Origin: Rubricella sp038526735
GTDB taxonomy: Bacteria; Pseudomonadota; Alphaproteobacteria; Rhodobacterales; Rhodobacteraceae
DNA: 64,000 nt
Assembly: GCA_038526735.1 (NCBI GenBank)
Contig: JBCBGM010000004.1
Coordinates: 1-64,000, forward strand
Direction: 5' to 3'
Part shown: piece by piece, positions 56,180-64,000 of the stretch
Numbering within the stretch: position 1 is the stretch's first letter
How the letters are laid out: the number at the start of each line of letters is the position of its first letter
Program-made: the position numbers and the translations under genes
The notes under the pieces: model-generated
Databases searched by the model: none
Seen by the model: the letters and a program-made list of their open reading frames with translations, nothing else
What the model was told of the DNA's origin: nothing

Positions 56180-57550
56180 TTAGAGGGTCAACAGGCCACT
56201 GATCAACGTCACCTTCTCGGTCAGAAGCGCCGGGTCGCTGCGGGTCTCCACATTCAACCGGACGAGCGGCTCGGTGTTGGAGCGGCGGAGATTGAATCGC
56301 CAATTGGCGAACGAGAGAGAGAGACCATCGGTGTCATCGCGCGCTACCGCATCCGCTGCAACTGCGCTCAAAACCCGCGCAATCGCGGCGTCGGCATCAT
56401 CGATGCGAAAGTTAATCTCTCCCGAGGATGGAAAGGCCTGCATACGCTCTTCCAGAAGCTCAGCGAGGGGGCGGTTGGAGCGGCTGACCAGCTCTGCAAC
56501 CAGCAGCCACGGCACCATCCCACTGTCACAAAACACAAAATCCCGAAAATAGTGATGCGCTGACATCTCTCCGCCGTACACAGCACCCGTGTCGCGCATC
56601 GCTTGCTTCACGAAGGCATGCCCGGTGCGACTTTGCACCGGCTCACCGCCAGCGGCATTCACGACGTCAATTGTGTTCCACACCACGCGCGGGTCATGCA
56701 CGATCTTGGCGCCAGGATCTTTGGCTAAGAAACTCGCCGCCAAAAGCCCCACGACATACTCCCCCGGAATAAACCGGCCCTGCGCATCAAAGAAAAAACA
56801 GCGGTCAAAATCGCCGTCCCACGCGATACCCAGATCCGCGCCCGCCGCGACGACTGCATCGCCCGTCGCGGGCTGGTTTTCCGGCAAAAGGGGGTTTGGG
56901 ATGCCATTGGGAAAGCTCCCATCAGGCGTGTGGTGAACGCGCACAATCTCCAGCTGCGCGCCCGCCGCAGCCAGCGCCTCGGCAATCGCGTCAAAGGTTG
57001 GGCCAGCCGCACCATTCCCGGCATTGGCGACAATCTTGAGCGGCCCAAGCGATGCGGGCGACACGAATGAAAGCACCTGCGCAACGTAAGCTGCCCGCGC
57101 CTCAGGCACCGCGCGCACGTGCCCGCCGGGGCGTTTTGGCCCGAATTCACCCACTTCAGCCTTGGCCTTGATCGCAGCGAGGCCCGTCTCCGCATCCAAC
57201 GGGGCGGCACCTTGGCGGACCATCTTCATCCCATTGTAATCAATCGGATTATGCGAGGCGGTGACCGTTAGCCCGGCGTCAGCTTCAAAATGGGCGGTGG
57301 CGAAATACATCTCTTCGGTGCCCGAGAGGCCCAGATCGAGCACCTCGACCCCGGCATCTACCAGCGCCACCATCACCGCCGCCTGCAAACTCTCGGACGT
57401 TGGGCGAATATCGCGCCCCACCACAACGCGCTTCGCCCCCAGCACTCCGGCAAACGCGCGCCCGATGCGATAAGCGACGTCCTCGTTCAACTCGGGGCCA
57501 AGCCGCCCGCGAATGTCATAGGCTTTGAAACACGTCAGCGGCTGGGTCAT
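56180..57550 (-). CDS. Phosphomannomutase/phosphoglucomutase
   Basis: A 456-residue alpha-D-phosphohexomutase. The phosphoserine is in VTASHNPIDYNGMKMV near residue 103, the metal-binding aspartates are in DGDFDRCF, and the sugar-binding GEMSAHHYFRDF and C-terminal FNLRRSNTEPLVRLNVE phosphate loop are all present. It interconverts mannose-6-P/mannose-1-P (and probably glucose phosphates) for surface polysaccharide precursors. AAs KAYDIRG at the start are typical of ManB/AlgC. It stands alone at the edge of the flagellar locus. ManB, AlgC and CpsG are equally possible names. Confidence 0.92.
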   Translation of the reverse strand: MTQPLTCFKAYDIRGRLGPELNEDVAYRIGRAFAGVLGAKRVVVGRDIRPTSESLQAAVMVALVDAGVEVLDLGLSGTEEMYFATAHFEADAGLTVTASHNPIDYNGMKMVRQGAAPLDAETGLAAIKAKAEVGEFGPKRPGGHVRAVPEARAAYVAQVLSFVSPASLGPLKIVANAGNGAAGPTFDAIAEALAAAGAQLEIVRVHHTPDGSFPNGIPNPLLPENQPATGDAVVAAGADLGIAWDGDFDRCFFFDAQGRFIPGEYVVGLLAASFLAKDPGAKIVHDPRVVWNTIDVVNAAGGEPVQSRTGHAFVKQAMRDTGAVYGGEMSAHHYFRDFVFCDSGMVPWLLVAELVSRSNRPLAELLEERMQAFPSSGEINFRIDDADAAIARVLSAVAADAVARDDTDGLSLSFANWRFNLRRSNTEPLVRLNVETRSDPALLTEKVTLISGLLTL

Positions 57551-57617
57551 GGGGAGGGGCCTTTAATTTCGAGCGTCGCGCGGCCCATAGCACGACCACG
57601 CCCCAGCGCGCACCCTC

Positions 57618-58268
57618 TCAAACCGCAAGCGCCTCCCCCAATGGAGAGACGACTGCACCCCCCGCCGCGCGCGCATCTTCCACATCATGGGTCACCAAAA
57701 GCGCCGGAATGCCGCGATCAATGATGCGCTGAAACACAAAGCTACGCAGCTGCGCGCGCCTGTCTGTATCGAGTTTTGAGAAGGGCTCATCGAGGAGCAA
57801 CAGCCGCGGCTCTGCCAACAACGTGCGCATCAACGCGACCCGTGCTTTTTGCCCGCCAGAGAGGGTTTCGGGGTCGCGGTCGGCAAACTCCGCAAGCCCG
57901 GCCTGCTCCAACGCCTCCGCCACGCGCGTGGCGCGGGCGGCACGACCCTTAACGTCTGCGGGCAGCGCAAAGGCGAGGTTTGCGCCCACAGAGAGATGCG
58001 GAAACAGCAGCGAATCCTGAAACATCACGCCGACCCGCCGTTGCCGCAGGGGCACGCCGATCAGGCTGCGCTCTTCGAGCCGAATATCTCCGGCGCAGCG
58101 AAATTCTGGCGCGAGCGTGCCCAAAATCGCGTTCAACAGCGTCGATTTGCCAGAGCCCGACGGCCCCATGATTGTGAGCACTTCACCCGCCGCAACGGTC
58201 ACGGTTTGGCGCACCAGCACCCGATCGCCTTGGGCGATTTCCAGATTTTCCAAGGACAGCGCGGTCAT
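57618..58268 (-). CDS. ABC transporter ATP-binding protein (YnjD-like)
   Basis: A 216-residue ABC ATPase. Walker A is GPSGSGKST at residues 35-43, the LSGGQ signature is near 134 (ETLSGGQKARVAL), and Walker B LLLLDEPF is near 157, with the H-loop TH in LLVTHD. It powers the permease encoded upstream, with a 4-bp overlap. The three-gene order binding protein, permease, ATPase matches the YnjBCD system. The substrate of that system is not established. Confidence 0.88.
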   Translation of the reverse strand: MTALSLENLEIAQGDRVLVRQTVTVAAGEVLTIMGPSGSGKSTLLNAILGTLAPEFRCAGDIRLEERSLIGVPLRQRRVGVMFQDSLLFPHLSVGANLAFALPADVKGRAARATRVAEALEQAGLAEFADRDPETLSGGQKARVALMRTLLAEPRLLLLDEPFSKLDTDRRAQLRSFVFQRIIDRGIPALLVTHDVEDARAAGGAVVSPLGEALAV

Positions 58269-59989
58269 GAAATCGCCATGCCCCGCCGCCGCCGGAAAAG
58301 CAATGTGGGCACGATCAGCGCGAGCGCAAACGCGACAAAGGGCAAGATCATCTGTGCCAACGCATAGACCCCGATAATCCGCCGATTGCCGCCCGAGGCC
58401 AGCGCGACCGCCTCTGTCGTGAGCGTCTCCACCCGCCCGCCGCCGATCAGCAGCGTCGGCAGATACTGCCCGACAGACACGGCAAACCCCACCGCAGACG
58501 CGGTCAGGATAGGGCGGAGCAAGAGCGGCAACCTGATCGCAAAAAGGCTCCGGTTTGGCCCGGCACCCAGTGCGGCGGCCACCGTTTCGTATTGCGGATT
58601 GAGCGCACGCCAGGGGTCAGCGAGTGAGAGGAACATGTAGGGCAGCACAAACACCAGATGCGCCGCCACCACGACCCAGAAGCCGCCATCCACACCGAAC
58701 GAAATCGCAAGTGTCTGTAAACCCGGCAAAAATCCAATTTGCGGCACCAAGAGCGGCAGATATAGGATCAACAGAGAGGCCGGATGCACGCGGATTTTCA
58801 ACCGCGTCTCCGCCTCCAGGCAGCCGATCACAAACACCAGCGCCAGCGCCACGCTGGTGCCCGCCAAAAGCACCGTGTCAGTGGCGGTGCCAAACATCAC
58901 CGGCCCCTCCCGCTCCCAGGTCGTCAGCCGATAGCTTGCGGGCAGCACATCCGGAAACCGCCAAAGCCCGGTAAACGACCACAGCGCGAGGCCAAGCATA
59001 CCCAGAAACACCAGCGCTGAGCTGGTGGCCGCAAGGCTCAGCGCGACCCCCCGAGAGGCCTGCACCCGCCGCGCCCCGCGCGCCCCTGCAAAAACCCAGC
59101 GCTGCCCCGCGCGCGCGGCGAGCTTCTCAGTCAGCCACCAGGCAATCAGCGCAGCAATCACCGCGAACAAAAGCACCGAGGCTGCTGCAGACGCTTGAAA
59201 TCGCAGCGAAAGATCCGGATCGGTGATCCAGGTGACGGTCTGCACAGCCAGCGGCGACGGGCGCGTCGGCCCCAAAATCACCGCCATATCCACCACCGAC
59301 ATCCCGTAAGCGAGCACCGCATAAACCGGCAGCCTGATCTGCGGATAGATCAGCGGCAGCACCGTTTTCATCCAGGCCGTCACACGGCCATAGCCCATGC
59401 TTTCGGCCAAAATCCGCGAGCGATTGCCATCCACCTGCTGTAGCGCGGCCAGCGTCATCAGCAAGAGAAACGGCGTCTCTTTCGCGACCAACCCCAAGAT
59501 GAGCGTCAGCCCCCACGGGTCTTGCACGATCAACAGGTCGGGTGGGCGCGTCCAGCCGGTGGCCCAAGGCGAGAACAGCCGCGCAATCCACCCCGAGGGC
59601 GCGATTAAAAACGCAATCCCAAACGCCGCCGCCGCATGGGGCACGCTCAAGAGCGGAGACAACAGCCGCGTGATCGTCCGAAACAGCGCCGTGCCCTGCC
59701 AAGAGGCCACCAGCCACAGCGTCAGCCCCAGCGACAACGCGGTGGAGACGATGCCCGTCACCAGCGAGAGCCGCAGCGCCTCCCAGAATCCAGGCCAGGC
59801 GATCAGGCTGCGGAAGGCATCGAGCGTCAGCGCACTACCACCCAGCGCGGGCATCCACCCAAGTGCAGGCGCGAGCGTGCCAAAGATGCCCGCACCAACG
59901 GGCAGCAGCAGCAATCCGATTGTCAGTCGAGGGGTTTGGCGGAGCAGCGCGTCGGCCACCCCGCCAGAGACAGGCTTACTCAGCAACAC
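58265..59989 (-). CDS. ABC transporter fused permease (YnjC-like)
   Basis: A protein of about 574 residues with two permease halves, each with about six hydrophobic segments. The first EAA-like loop is LAESMGYGRVTAWMKTVLPLIYPQ and the second is AALGAGPNRSLFAIRLPLLLRP. This double-permease form is typical of YnjC and of iron/thiamine permeases. The start is unclear: the best candidates are GTG 59989 or TTG 59986, within the end of the binding-protein gene. The longest frame (from 60046) would overlap that gene by 70 bp. Confidence 0.82.
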   Translation of the reverse strand: MLLSKPVSGGVADALLRQTPRLTIGLLLLPVGAGIFGTLAPALGWMPALGGSALTLDAFRSLIAWPGFWEALRLSLVTGIVSTALSLGLTLWLVASWQGTALFRTITRLLSPLLSVPHAAAAFGIAFLIAPSGWIARLFSPWATGWTRPPDLLIVQDPWGLTLILGLVAKETPFLLLMTLAALQQVDGNRSRILAESMGYGRVTAWMKTVLPLIYPQIRLPVYAVLAYGMSVVDMAVILGPTRPSPLAVQTVTWITDPDLSLRFQASAAASVLLFAVIAALIAWWLTEKLAARAGQRWVFAGARGARRVQASRGVALSLAATSSALVFLGMLGLALWSFTGLWRFPDVLPASYRLTTWEREGPVMFGTATDTVLLAGTSVALALVFVIGCLEAETRLKIRVHPASLLILYLPLLVPQIGFLPGLQTLAISFGVDGGFWVVVAAHLVFVLPYMFLSLADPWRALNPQYETVAAALGAGPNRSLFAIRLPLLLRPILTASAVGFAVSVGQYLPTLLIGGGRVETLTTEAVALASGGNRRIIGVYALAQMILPFVAFALALIVPTLLFRRRRGMAIS

Positions 59990-61184
59990 CGTAGCGCGCC
60001 GCCCATTCTTCTTCGATACGCACCATCCAAGAGGCATGCGGCTCATTCAGGCTCACACCGCGGTCCGCAGGGGCGAGGGTCGCGATGCCAAGGTCCAGCG
60101 CATCGAACGCCGCGCGTTGATCGGCCGACAAAGCCTCCATGTTCAACACGGTCTGAAAGCCCAGAACGTTGGGGTCTTGCGCCCGCGCTTGGGTGGCCGG
60201 ATCTAGCAGGTGATTGGCCAGCACCAGCGCCGCAGCCTTGTGGCTCGCGTTATACGGGATCGCAACGAAAGACGCGTTGCCGATCGTGCCCTCGTCAAAC
60301 ACGTAGGTGCGCACCGACTCCGGCAGCTCTCCATCCGCAATCGCCGCAGAGGCACGGGCGGGGTTCAGCGCAAACGACAGGTCCGTCTCTCCATCCGCGA
60401 GAAGCTGCGCCAGACGCGGCTCGTTTTGCGGATAGGCGCGGCCTGAGCGCCACAGGTTTGGCGTCAGTTCATCGAGATAGGCCCAAAGCGGTGCCGTCAC
60501 CGCATCATAATCCACCGTCTCTGCCGGGACTTGCAGCACTGACGGATCATCGAGCACACCGTACAAAATCTGCTTCAGAAAGGTTCCGCCCAGATAGTTC
60601 GGCGGTTGCGGAAACGCGACACGCCCCGGATTTTCAACCGCATACTCCAGCAACTCCTGCGCACTTCGAGGCGGATTTGGCAGCATCTCGGCATCATATT
60701 CAAACACCAACTGCGCCATCGCCCAGGGGCTCTCAAGGCCATCGGTTGGTTCGGTGAAATCGATCAGCACCGCAGGTTTCCCTTCGGTATCGACATATTG
60801 CCAGTTCGGCAGATCCTCAGCAAACGGGCCAAACAGCAGATCATTGCGCTTCATCGAGACGAAGTTCTCGCCGTTGATCCAGATAAGATCGACTGCTCCG
60901 CCCTCATCACGCCCCGCGGCCTTTTCAGAGACAACGCGCGTCACAGCCGTGGCGGTGTCTGACACCTTCACATGCTCCAGCGTGATGCCGTAACGCTCTT
61001 CGATCTCGTCGCCGACGGAAGCGATGAAGTCATTGATCCGCGGATCTCCGCCCCACGCGTTCCAAAACACCGTCTGGCCCCGCGCCTCTGCAACCACCGC
61101 ATCCCAGTCTTTGGGGTCGGGCTCGGCCAATGCAGGCAGGGCAAGACTGGCAGACAGAGCCAGCGCAGAGATCAATCGTTTCAT
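59976..61184 (-). CDS. ABC transporter substrate-binding protein (YnjB-like)
   Basis: A 402-residue periplasmic binding protein. The signal peptide is MKRLISALALSASLALPALA; AAGGA lies seven bases before this ATG. FWNAWGGDPRINDFI and ITLEHVKVSDTATAVTRVVSEKAAG near the start, and VDLIWINGENFVSMK further on, are typical of COG4134 (YnjB). NPPRSAQELLEYA and the NYLGGTFLK region follow. The ligand is unknown. It is the first gene of the three-gene operon and is divergent from the CDP-alcohol phosphatidyltransferase. Confidence 0.85.
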   Translation of the reverse strand: MKRLISALALSASLALPALAEPDPKDWDAVVAEARGQTVFWNAWGGDPRINDFIASVGDEIEERYGITLEHVKVSDTATAVTRVVSEKAAGRDEGGAVDLIWINGENFVSMKRNDLLFGPFAEDLPNWQYVDTEGKPAVLIDFTEPTDGLESPWAMAQLVFEYDAEMLPNPPRSAQELLEYAVENPGRVAFPQPPNYLGGTFLKQILYGVLDDPSVLQVPAETVDYDAVTAPLWAYLDELTPNLWRSGRAYPQNEPRLAQLLADGETDLSFALNPARASAAIADGELPESVRTYVFDEGTIGNASFVAIPYNASHKAAALVLANHLLDPATQARAQDPNVLGFQTVLNMEALSADQRAAFDALDLGIATLAPADRGVSLNEPHASWMVRIEEEWAARYGVAE

Positions 61185-61347
61185 CAGAATGTCCTTCATA
61201 TCGGCGTCTTTCGTCATATCACTGTCAGGTGAGATGCGGTGTGGCAACGATCTCATTCAGCGGCAAACGGGAATGTGAACGCGTGTCATAACGTCTTGCA
61301 CCCCGCCGCACTGGCCCCCTACTGGAAACAAACCTAGAGGAATACTC

Positions 61348-61950
61348 ATGTTTGACGGCCAAATGCGCAAAGTAATTGACCCTCCGGTCAACTGGATCGG
61401 GCGGAAACTTGCGTCAATTGGCATCACGGCGAATGCGGTCACTCTGGCGGGTCTTGCGATTGGGCTGGGCGCTGCCGCTGCGATTGCATTGGAGAGCTAC
61501 CTGCTCGGGCTGATCCTCATCACGCTGAGCCGCATCGCCGATGGCCTTGATGGCGCGGTGGCCCGCGCGACCTCCACCTCCGATTTCGGCGGCTACCTCG
61601 ACATCGTCTGCGACTTTCTCTTTTACGGCGCGATCCCCCTCGCCTTCGCCATCGCGGTGCCAGAGGCGAACGCAGTCGCAGCCGCATTCCTCATCACCAG
61701 TTTTTACTTCAACGGGGCGACGTTTCTGGGCTTTGCGATCCTCGCCGAAAAGAAAGAGATGAAAACGGACGCGCGCGGCACAAAATCCCTCTACTACACA
61801 GGCGGCTTGCTGGAAGGGACAGAGACCATTGCCTTCTTCCTCGCGCTTTGCCTGTTCCCGACATGGTTCGCTCCCCTCGCCTACGCCTTTGGCGCGCTTT
61901 GCTTTGTGACCGCGACGAGCCGTATCATGCTTGCCTCCAAAGTCTTCTAA
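61348..61950 (+). CDS. CDP-alcohol phosphatidyltransferase family protein
   Basis: A 200-residue membrane enzyme. The active-site motif D65-G-x-x and D68-G-A-V-A72-R73, followed by G81, D85 and D89, binds the CDP-lipid and metal. About six hydrophobic segments surround it. It transfers an alcohol (glycerol-P, inositol-P, choline or similar) to CDP-diacylglycerol; the alcohol cannot be read from sequence. AGAGGA lies before the ATG. It is divergent from the YnjB-like gene and 63 bp before the cobalamin operon. Confidence 0.87.
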   Translation: MFDGQMRKVIDPPVNWIGRKLASIGITANAVTLAGLAIGLGAAAAIALESYLLGLILITLSRIADGLDGAVARATSTSDFGGYLDIVCDFLFYGAIPLAFAIAVPEANAVAAAFLITSFYFNGATFLGFAILAEKKEMKTDARGTKSLYYTGGLLEGTETIAFFLALCLFPTWFAPLAYAFGALCFVTATSRIMLASKVF

Positions 61951-62013
61951 AGCCGCAAAACTCGCGCAAACTCAGGCTCGCAATACACCGCCAAACCCGC
62001 TACGCGCGAGGGG

Positions 62014-62832
62014 ATGAGACACGCGGCGCAGACCGTCACCGTGGCGGGGCATTTTGGGGAGTGGGTGCAGGGCGTTTTGGGCCCAAGCGGCCCCGTCGCG
62101 CTCGTCACCCTGCCCTGCCCCGCGCTCACCCTGCGCCTCAGCTTTCAACCTGCGGCCACCCTCACGCTAGACGCGGGCACGCCTCCGGTGATCACCGAGG
62201 CAAGGTTTGCCGAGGCGCGCGCGGCGTTCGCGCTGCCGAGCGAGGGGGCCTACCGCTTCACCTCCGCACTCCCCCCCGGCGGCGGCGCGGGGGCCTCCAC
62301 CGCTGCGCTCGTAGCACTGGCACGGCTCGCGGGCGTCGCCGAAGACACGTTGCTCCGCCGCTGCAACGCCATCGAGGGCGCGACGGACCCGCTGACGCTC
62401 GCTGCCCCCGACCAACACCTCTGGGCCCCGCGCACAGCCAAAACCCTCGCGACACTCCCTGCACCGCCGGTCTTCGAAATCGTCGGAGGCTTCGGCCCCA
62501 GCCCCGTCTGGACCAAACCCGACGATCAAACCTTCCCCGACATCACCGACCTGCTCCCAGCTTGGCGCGCCGCCTGCACCGCCCAAGACGCTGAAAAAAC
62601 AGCCAAACTCGCCACTCAATCCGCGCGAGAGACCTCCCGCCTGCGCGGCGCGCCCCTGCCCGGCTGCGATGACCTGATGGCGGATCTCGGTGCCTTGGGC
62701 TGGGTCCGAGCGCATACCGGCTCTGCCGTGGGCTTTCTCTTCGCTCCGGAAACCGCGCCCAAAATCGCCCACGCCGCCCTTACCGAAGCGGGTCTCACAG
62801 ACCCCCTCACCTTCACCACGGGCGCCCGATGA
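62014..62832 (+). CDS. bluE: L-threonine kinase of cobalamin synthesis (BluE/PduX-like)
   Basis: A 272-residue GHMP-superfamily kinase. The ATP loop is PPGGGAGASTAA near residues 88-99; the N-terminal VTVAGHFGEWVQGVLG is characteristic of PduX/BluE enzymes. The C-terminal THTGSAVGFLF-like segment (VRAHTGSAVGFLF) is the third GHMP motif. BluE makes L-threonine O-3-phosphate, which CobC decarboxylates to the aminopropanol linker of cobalamin. It overlaps cbiB by 4 bp and leads the operon bluE-cbiB-cobC, which supports the assignment. Confidence 0.85.
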   Translation: MRHAAQTVTVAGHFGEWVQGVLGPSGPVALVTLPCPALTLRLSFQPAATLTLDAGTPPVITEARFAEARAAFALPSEGAYRFTSALPPGGGAGASTAALVALARLAGVAEDTLLRRCNAIEGATDPLTLAAPDQHLWAPRTAKTLATLPAPPVFEIVGGFGPSPVWTKPDDQTFPDITDLLPAWRAACTAQDAEKTAKLATQSARETSRLRGAPLPGCDDLMADLGALGWVRAHTGSAVGFLFAPETAPKIAHAALTEAGLTDPLTFTTGAR

Positions 62833-63782
62833 CCTTCGCCGCCGCGATACTGCTGGGCCTCTTGATCGACCGAGCGTTTGGCTGGCCCGACCGCCTTTAC
62901 CGCCAGATCGGCCACCCGGTGACATGGATCGGCAAGGTCATCTCGACCCTCGACACGCAGCTGAACCGCCCCTGTTTCAGCCCGCAGCAACGGAAATTTT
63001 TCGGAATCATCACCTGCGCCACCCTCACACTCGTCGTGTTCTGGCTCGCCGCGCGCGTGCAATCCGCGCTCCTCACCCTCCCCCTCGGCACCGTCGCCAT
63101 CGGCCTCCTCGCCTGGCCCCTGATCGCCGCGCGCTCGCTCCACGACCATGTGCAAGCCGTCGCCACCGCGCTCCAAACCGAGGGGCTTGAGGCAGGCCGG
63201 AACGCCGTCGCCATGATCGTCGGCCGCGACCCCTCCACCCTTGATGAGGCCGGCATCTCTCGCGCCGCGATCGAGAGCCTTGCCGAAAACGCCTCCGACG
63301 GGGTGATCGCGCCGCTCTTGTGGGGGGTGATTTTTGGCCTGCCGGGTATTGCCGCGTACAAAACCATCAATACGCTCGACTCCATGATCGGCTATCGCAC
63401 TGAAAAACACGCAGCTTTCGGCTGGGCCTCCGCCCGGCTCGATGACGTGGTGAATTACCCGCCCGCGCGGCTCACGGCACTGCTTTTCGCCCTCGCAGGC
63501 GGGCGGTTTCAGGCCGCGTTCACCACCGCAAGGCGCGACGCGCACCTCCACCGCTCTCCCAACGCCGGGTGGCCAGAGGCGGCGATGGCGGGCGCGCTCG
63601 ACATCCGCCTCTCCGGCCCGCGCAGCTATCACGGCACCCTCACAGACGACCCCTGGGTCAACGCAACCGGCGCTGATACAACGCCAGACGACATCCCCCG
63701 CGCCCTGTCGCTCTACACGCAGATGCTCTGGTGGGCGATGGCGGCGCTTGTGCTCTTGATCATTGTCGGAGCCACCCCGTGA
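62829..63782 (+). CDS. Adenosylcobinamide-phosphate synthase CbiB/CobD
   Basis: A 317-residue membrane enzyme, which attaches the (R)-1-amino-2-propanol (phosphate) arm to adenosylcobyric acid. Family landmarks are LLIDRAFGWPDRLYRQIGHPVTWIGK at the N-terminus, SRAAIESLAENASDGVIAPLLWGVIFGLPG mid-protein and KTINTLDSMIGYRTEKHAAFGWASARLDDVVNYPPARLTAL. The ATG overlaps bluE by 4 bp and the stop overlaps the next GTG by 3 bp. The name CobD is used for this protein in aerobic-pathway organisms and CbiB in others, so no symbol is given. Confidence 0.94.
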   Translation: MTFAAAILLGLLIDRAFGWPDRLYRQIGHPVTWIGKVISTLDTQLNRPCFSPQQRKFFGIITCATLTLVVFWLAARVQSALLTLPLGTVAIGLLAWPLIAARSLHDHVQAVATALQTEGLEAGRNAVAMIVGRDPSTLDEAGISRAAIESLAENASDGVIAPLLWGVIFGLPGIAAYKTINTLDSMIGYRTEKHAAFGWASARLDDVVNYPPARLTALLFALAGGRFQAAFTTARRDAHLHRSPNAGWPEAAMAGALDIRLSGPRSYHGTLTDDPWVNATGADTTPDDIPRALSLYTQMLWWAMAALVLLIIVGATP

Positions 63783-64000
63783 CCCAAGCGCATGGCGGCG
63801 ATCTTGATGCGGCGATGGCGCGCTTTGGCGGCGCGCCCGAGGCATGGCTCGACCTCTCCACCGGCATCAACCCGGTGCCCTACCCCATGCCCGCTCTGCC
63901 GCCCGAGGCCGTCTCTCGCCTGCCCACGACACAAGACATCACGGCCCTCGAGCGCACCGCCGCCGAGACCTACAAAACCCGCGCGCCCGTCCTCGCGCTC
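63779..64000 (+). CDS. cobC: Threonine-phosphate decarboxylase CobC, N-terminal part
   Basis: The first 74 residues of a PLP-dependent class I/II aminotransferase-fold enzyme, starting at GTG 63779 (overlap GTGA with the CbiB stop). HGGDLDAAMARFGGAPEAWLDLSTGINP is the recognised opening of this family; the gene continues past the window edge. With BluE and CbiB it forms the aminopropanol arm pathway. The symbol cobC follows Rhodobacteraceae and Pseudomonas usage (CobD in Salmonella). Confidence 0.88.
   Translation, partial: MTQAHGGDLDAAMARFGGAPEAWLDLSTGINPVPYPMPALPPEAVSRLPTTQDITALERTAAETYKTRAPVLAL

Noticed and set aside
61185..61347. TPP riboswitch before the YnjB-like gene
   Set aside because: I looked for the thi-box conserved blocks on both strands and did not find them.
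61951..62013. Cobalamin riboswitch before bluE
   Set aside because: The 63-bp gap is too short and shows no B12-box.
62616..63845. A 409-codon frame antisense to bluE, cbiB and cobC
   Set aside because: It crosses three real coupled genes and its composition is shadow-like (Gly, Arg, Glu rich without domains).

Overview
The window looks like chromosome of a Rhodobacterales alphaproteobacterium (Roseobacter/Rhodobacter type). The clues are high GC, a one-cysteine DksA, a soxBDAG sarcosine oxidase set, FlaF/FlbT next to flagellin, a SltF-like flagellar transglycosylase beside flhA, a TRAP transporter and aerobic-type cobalamin genes (BluE/CbiB/CobC). I recognised no tRNA, rRNA, CRISPR array, insertion sequence or prophage.

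Layout. 1-10 kb: the end of exodeoxyribonuclease III, an FAD monooxygenase, dksA with a clear terminator, a MoxR ATPase / VWA pair, an M48 protease, a PIN protein, a PUA-type RNA methyltransferase and a phytanoyl-CoA dioxygenase-like gene. 10-20 kb (all minus): an amino-acid ABC transporter without an ATPase gene, and a sarcosine oxidase operon whose soxB is separated from soxDAG by a methyltransferase gene, two small membrane-protein genes and intergenic repeats. 20-28.5 kb: ruvX, a DUF1289 gene, an aspartic protease, then motB-flgE-flgK-flgL-flgI and divergent fliM. 28.6-38.7 kb: a ten-kilobase non-flagellar block (TRAP transporter, an ORF6N-domain gene with striking dyads, a SEL1 protein, a MauG-like dihaem protein, and a translationally coupled kinase / isomerase-like / two-dehydrogenase operon). 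38.7-56 kb: the rest of the flagellar locus (sltF-flhA-fliR-flhB; flgB-flgC-fliE-fliQ-flgF-flgG-flgA-flgH-fliL; fliI; fliC-flaF-flbT-DUF1217; flgJ; fliK-flgD). 56-64 kb: phosphomannomutase, a YnjBCD-type ABC transporter, a CDP-alcohol phosphatidyltransferase and the start of a cobalamin operon.

How the parts work together. The flagellar genes build the export gate, rod, rings, hook, filament and part of the motor, but motA, fliF, fliG, fliH, fliN and fliP are not here and must lie elsewhere. Several flagellar promoter regions carry sites close to the CtrA consensus TTAA-N7-TTAA. The sarcosine oxidase complex (SoxBDAG) demethylates sarcosine to glycine and passes one carbon to folate. The adjacent amino-acid uptake genes could feed it or could be unrelated.

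The two least explained signals are (1) three copies of one 25-bp dyad, two in tandem directly before the ORF6N gene and one inside it, which suggests autoregulation; and (2) a family of composite intergenic repeats of about 200-250 bp built from ordered palindromic modules, with a core-deleted derivative and a second partner family, concentrated around 1.9-4.4, 11.5-11.8 and 17.9-18.7 kb.
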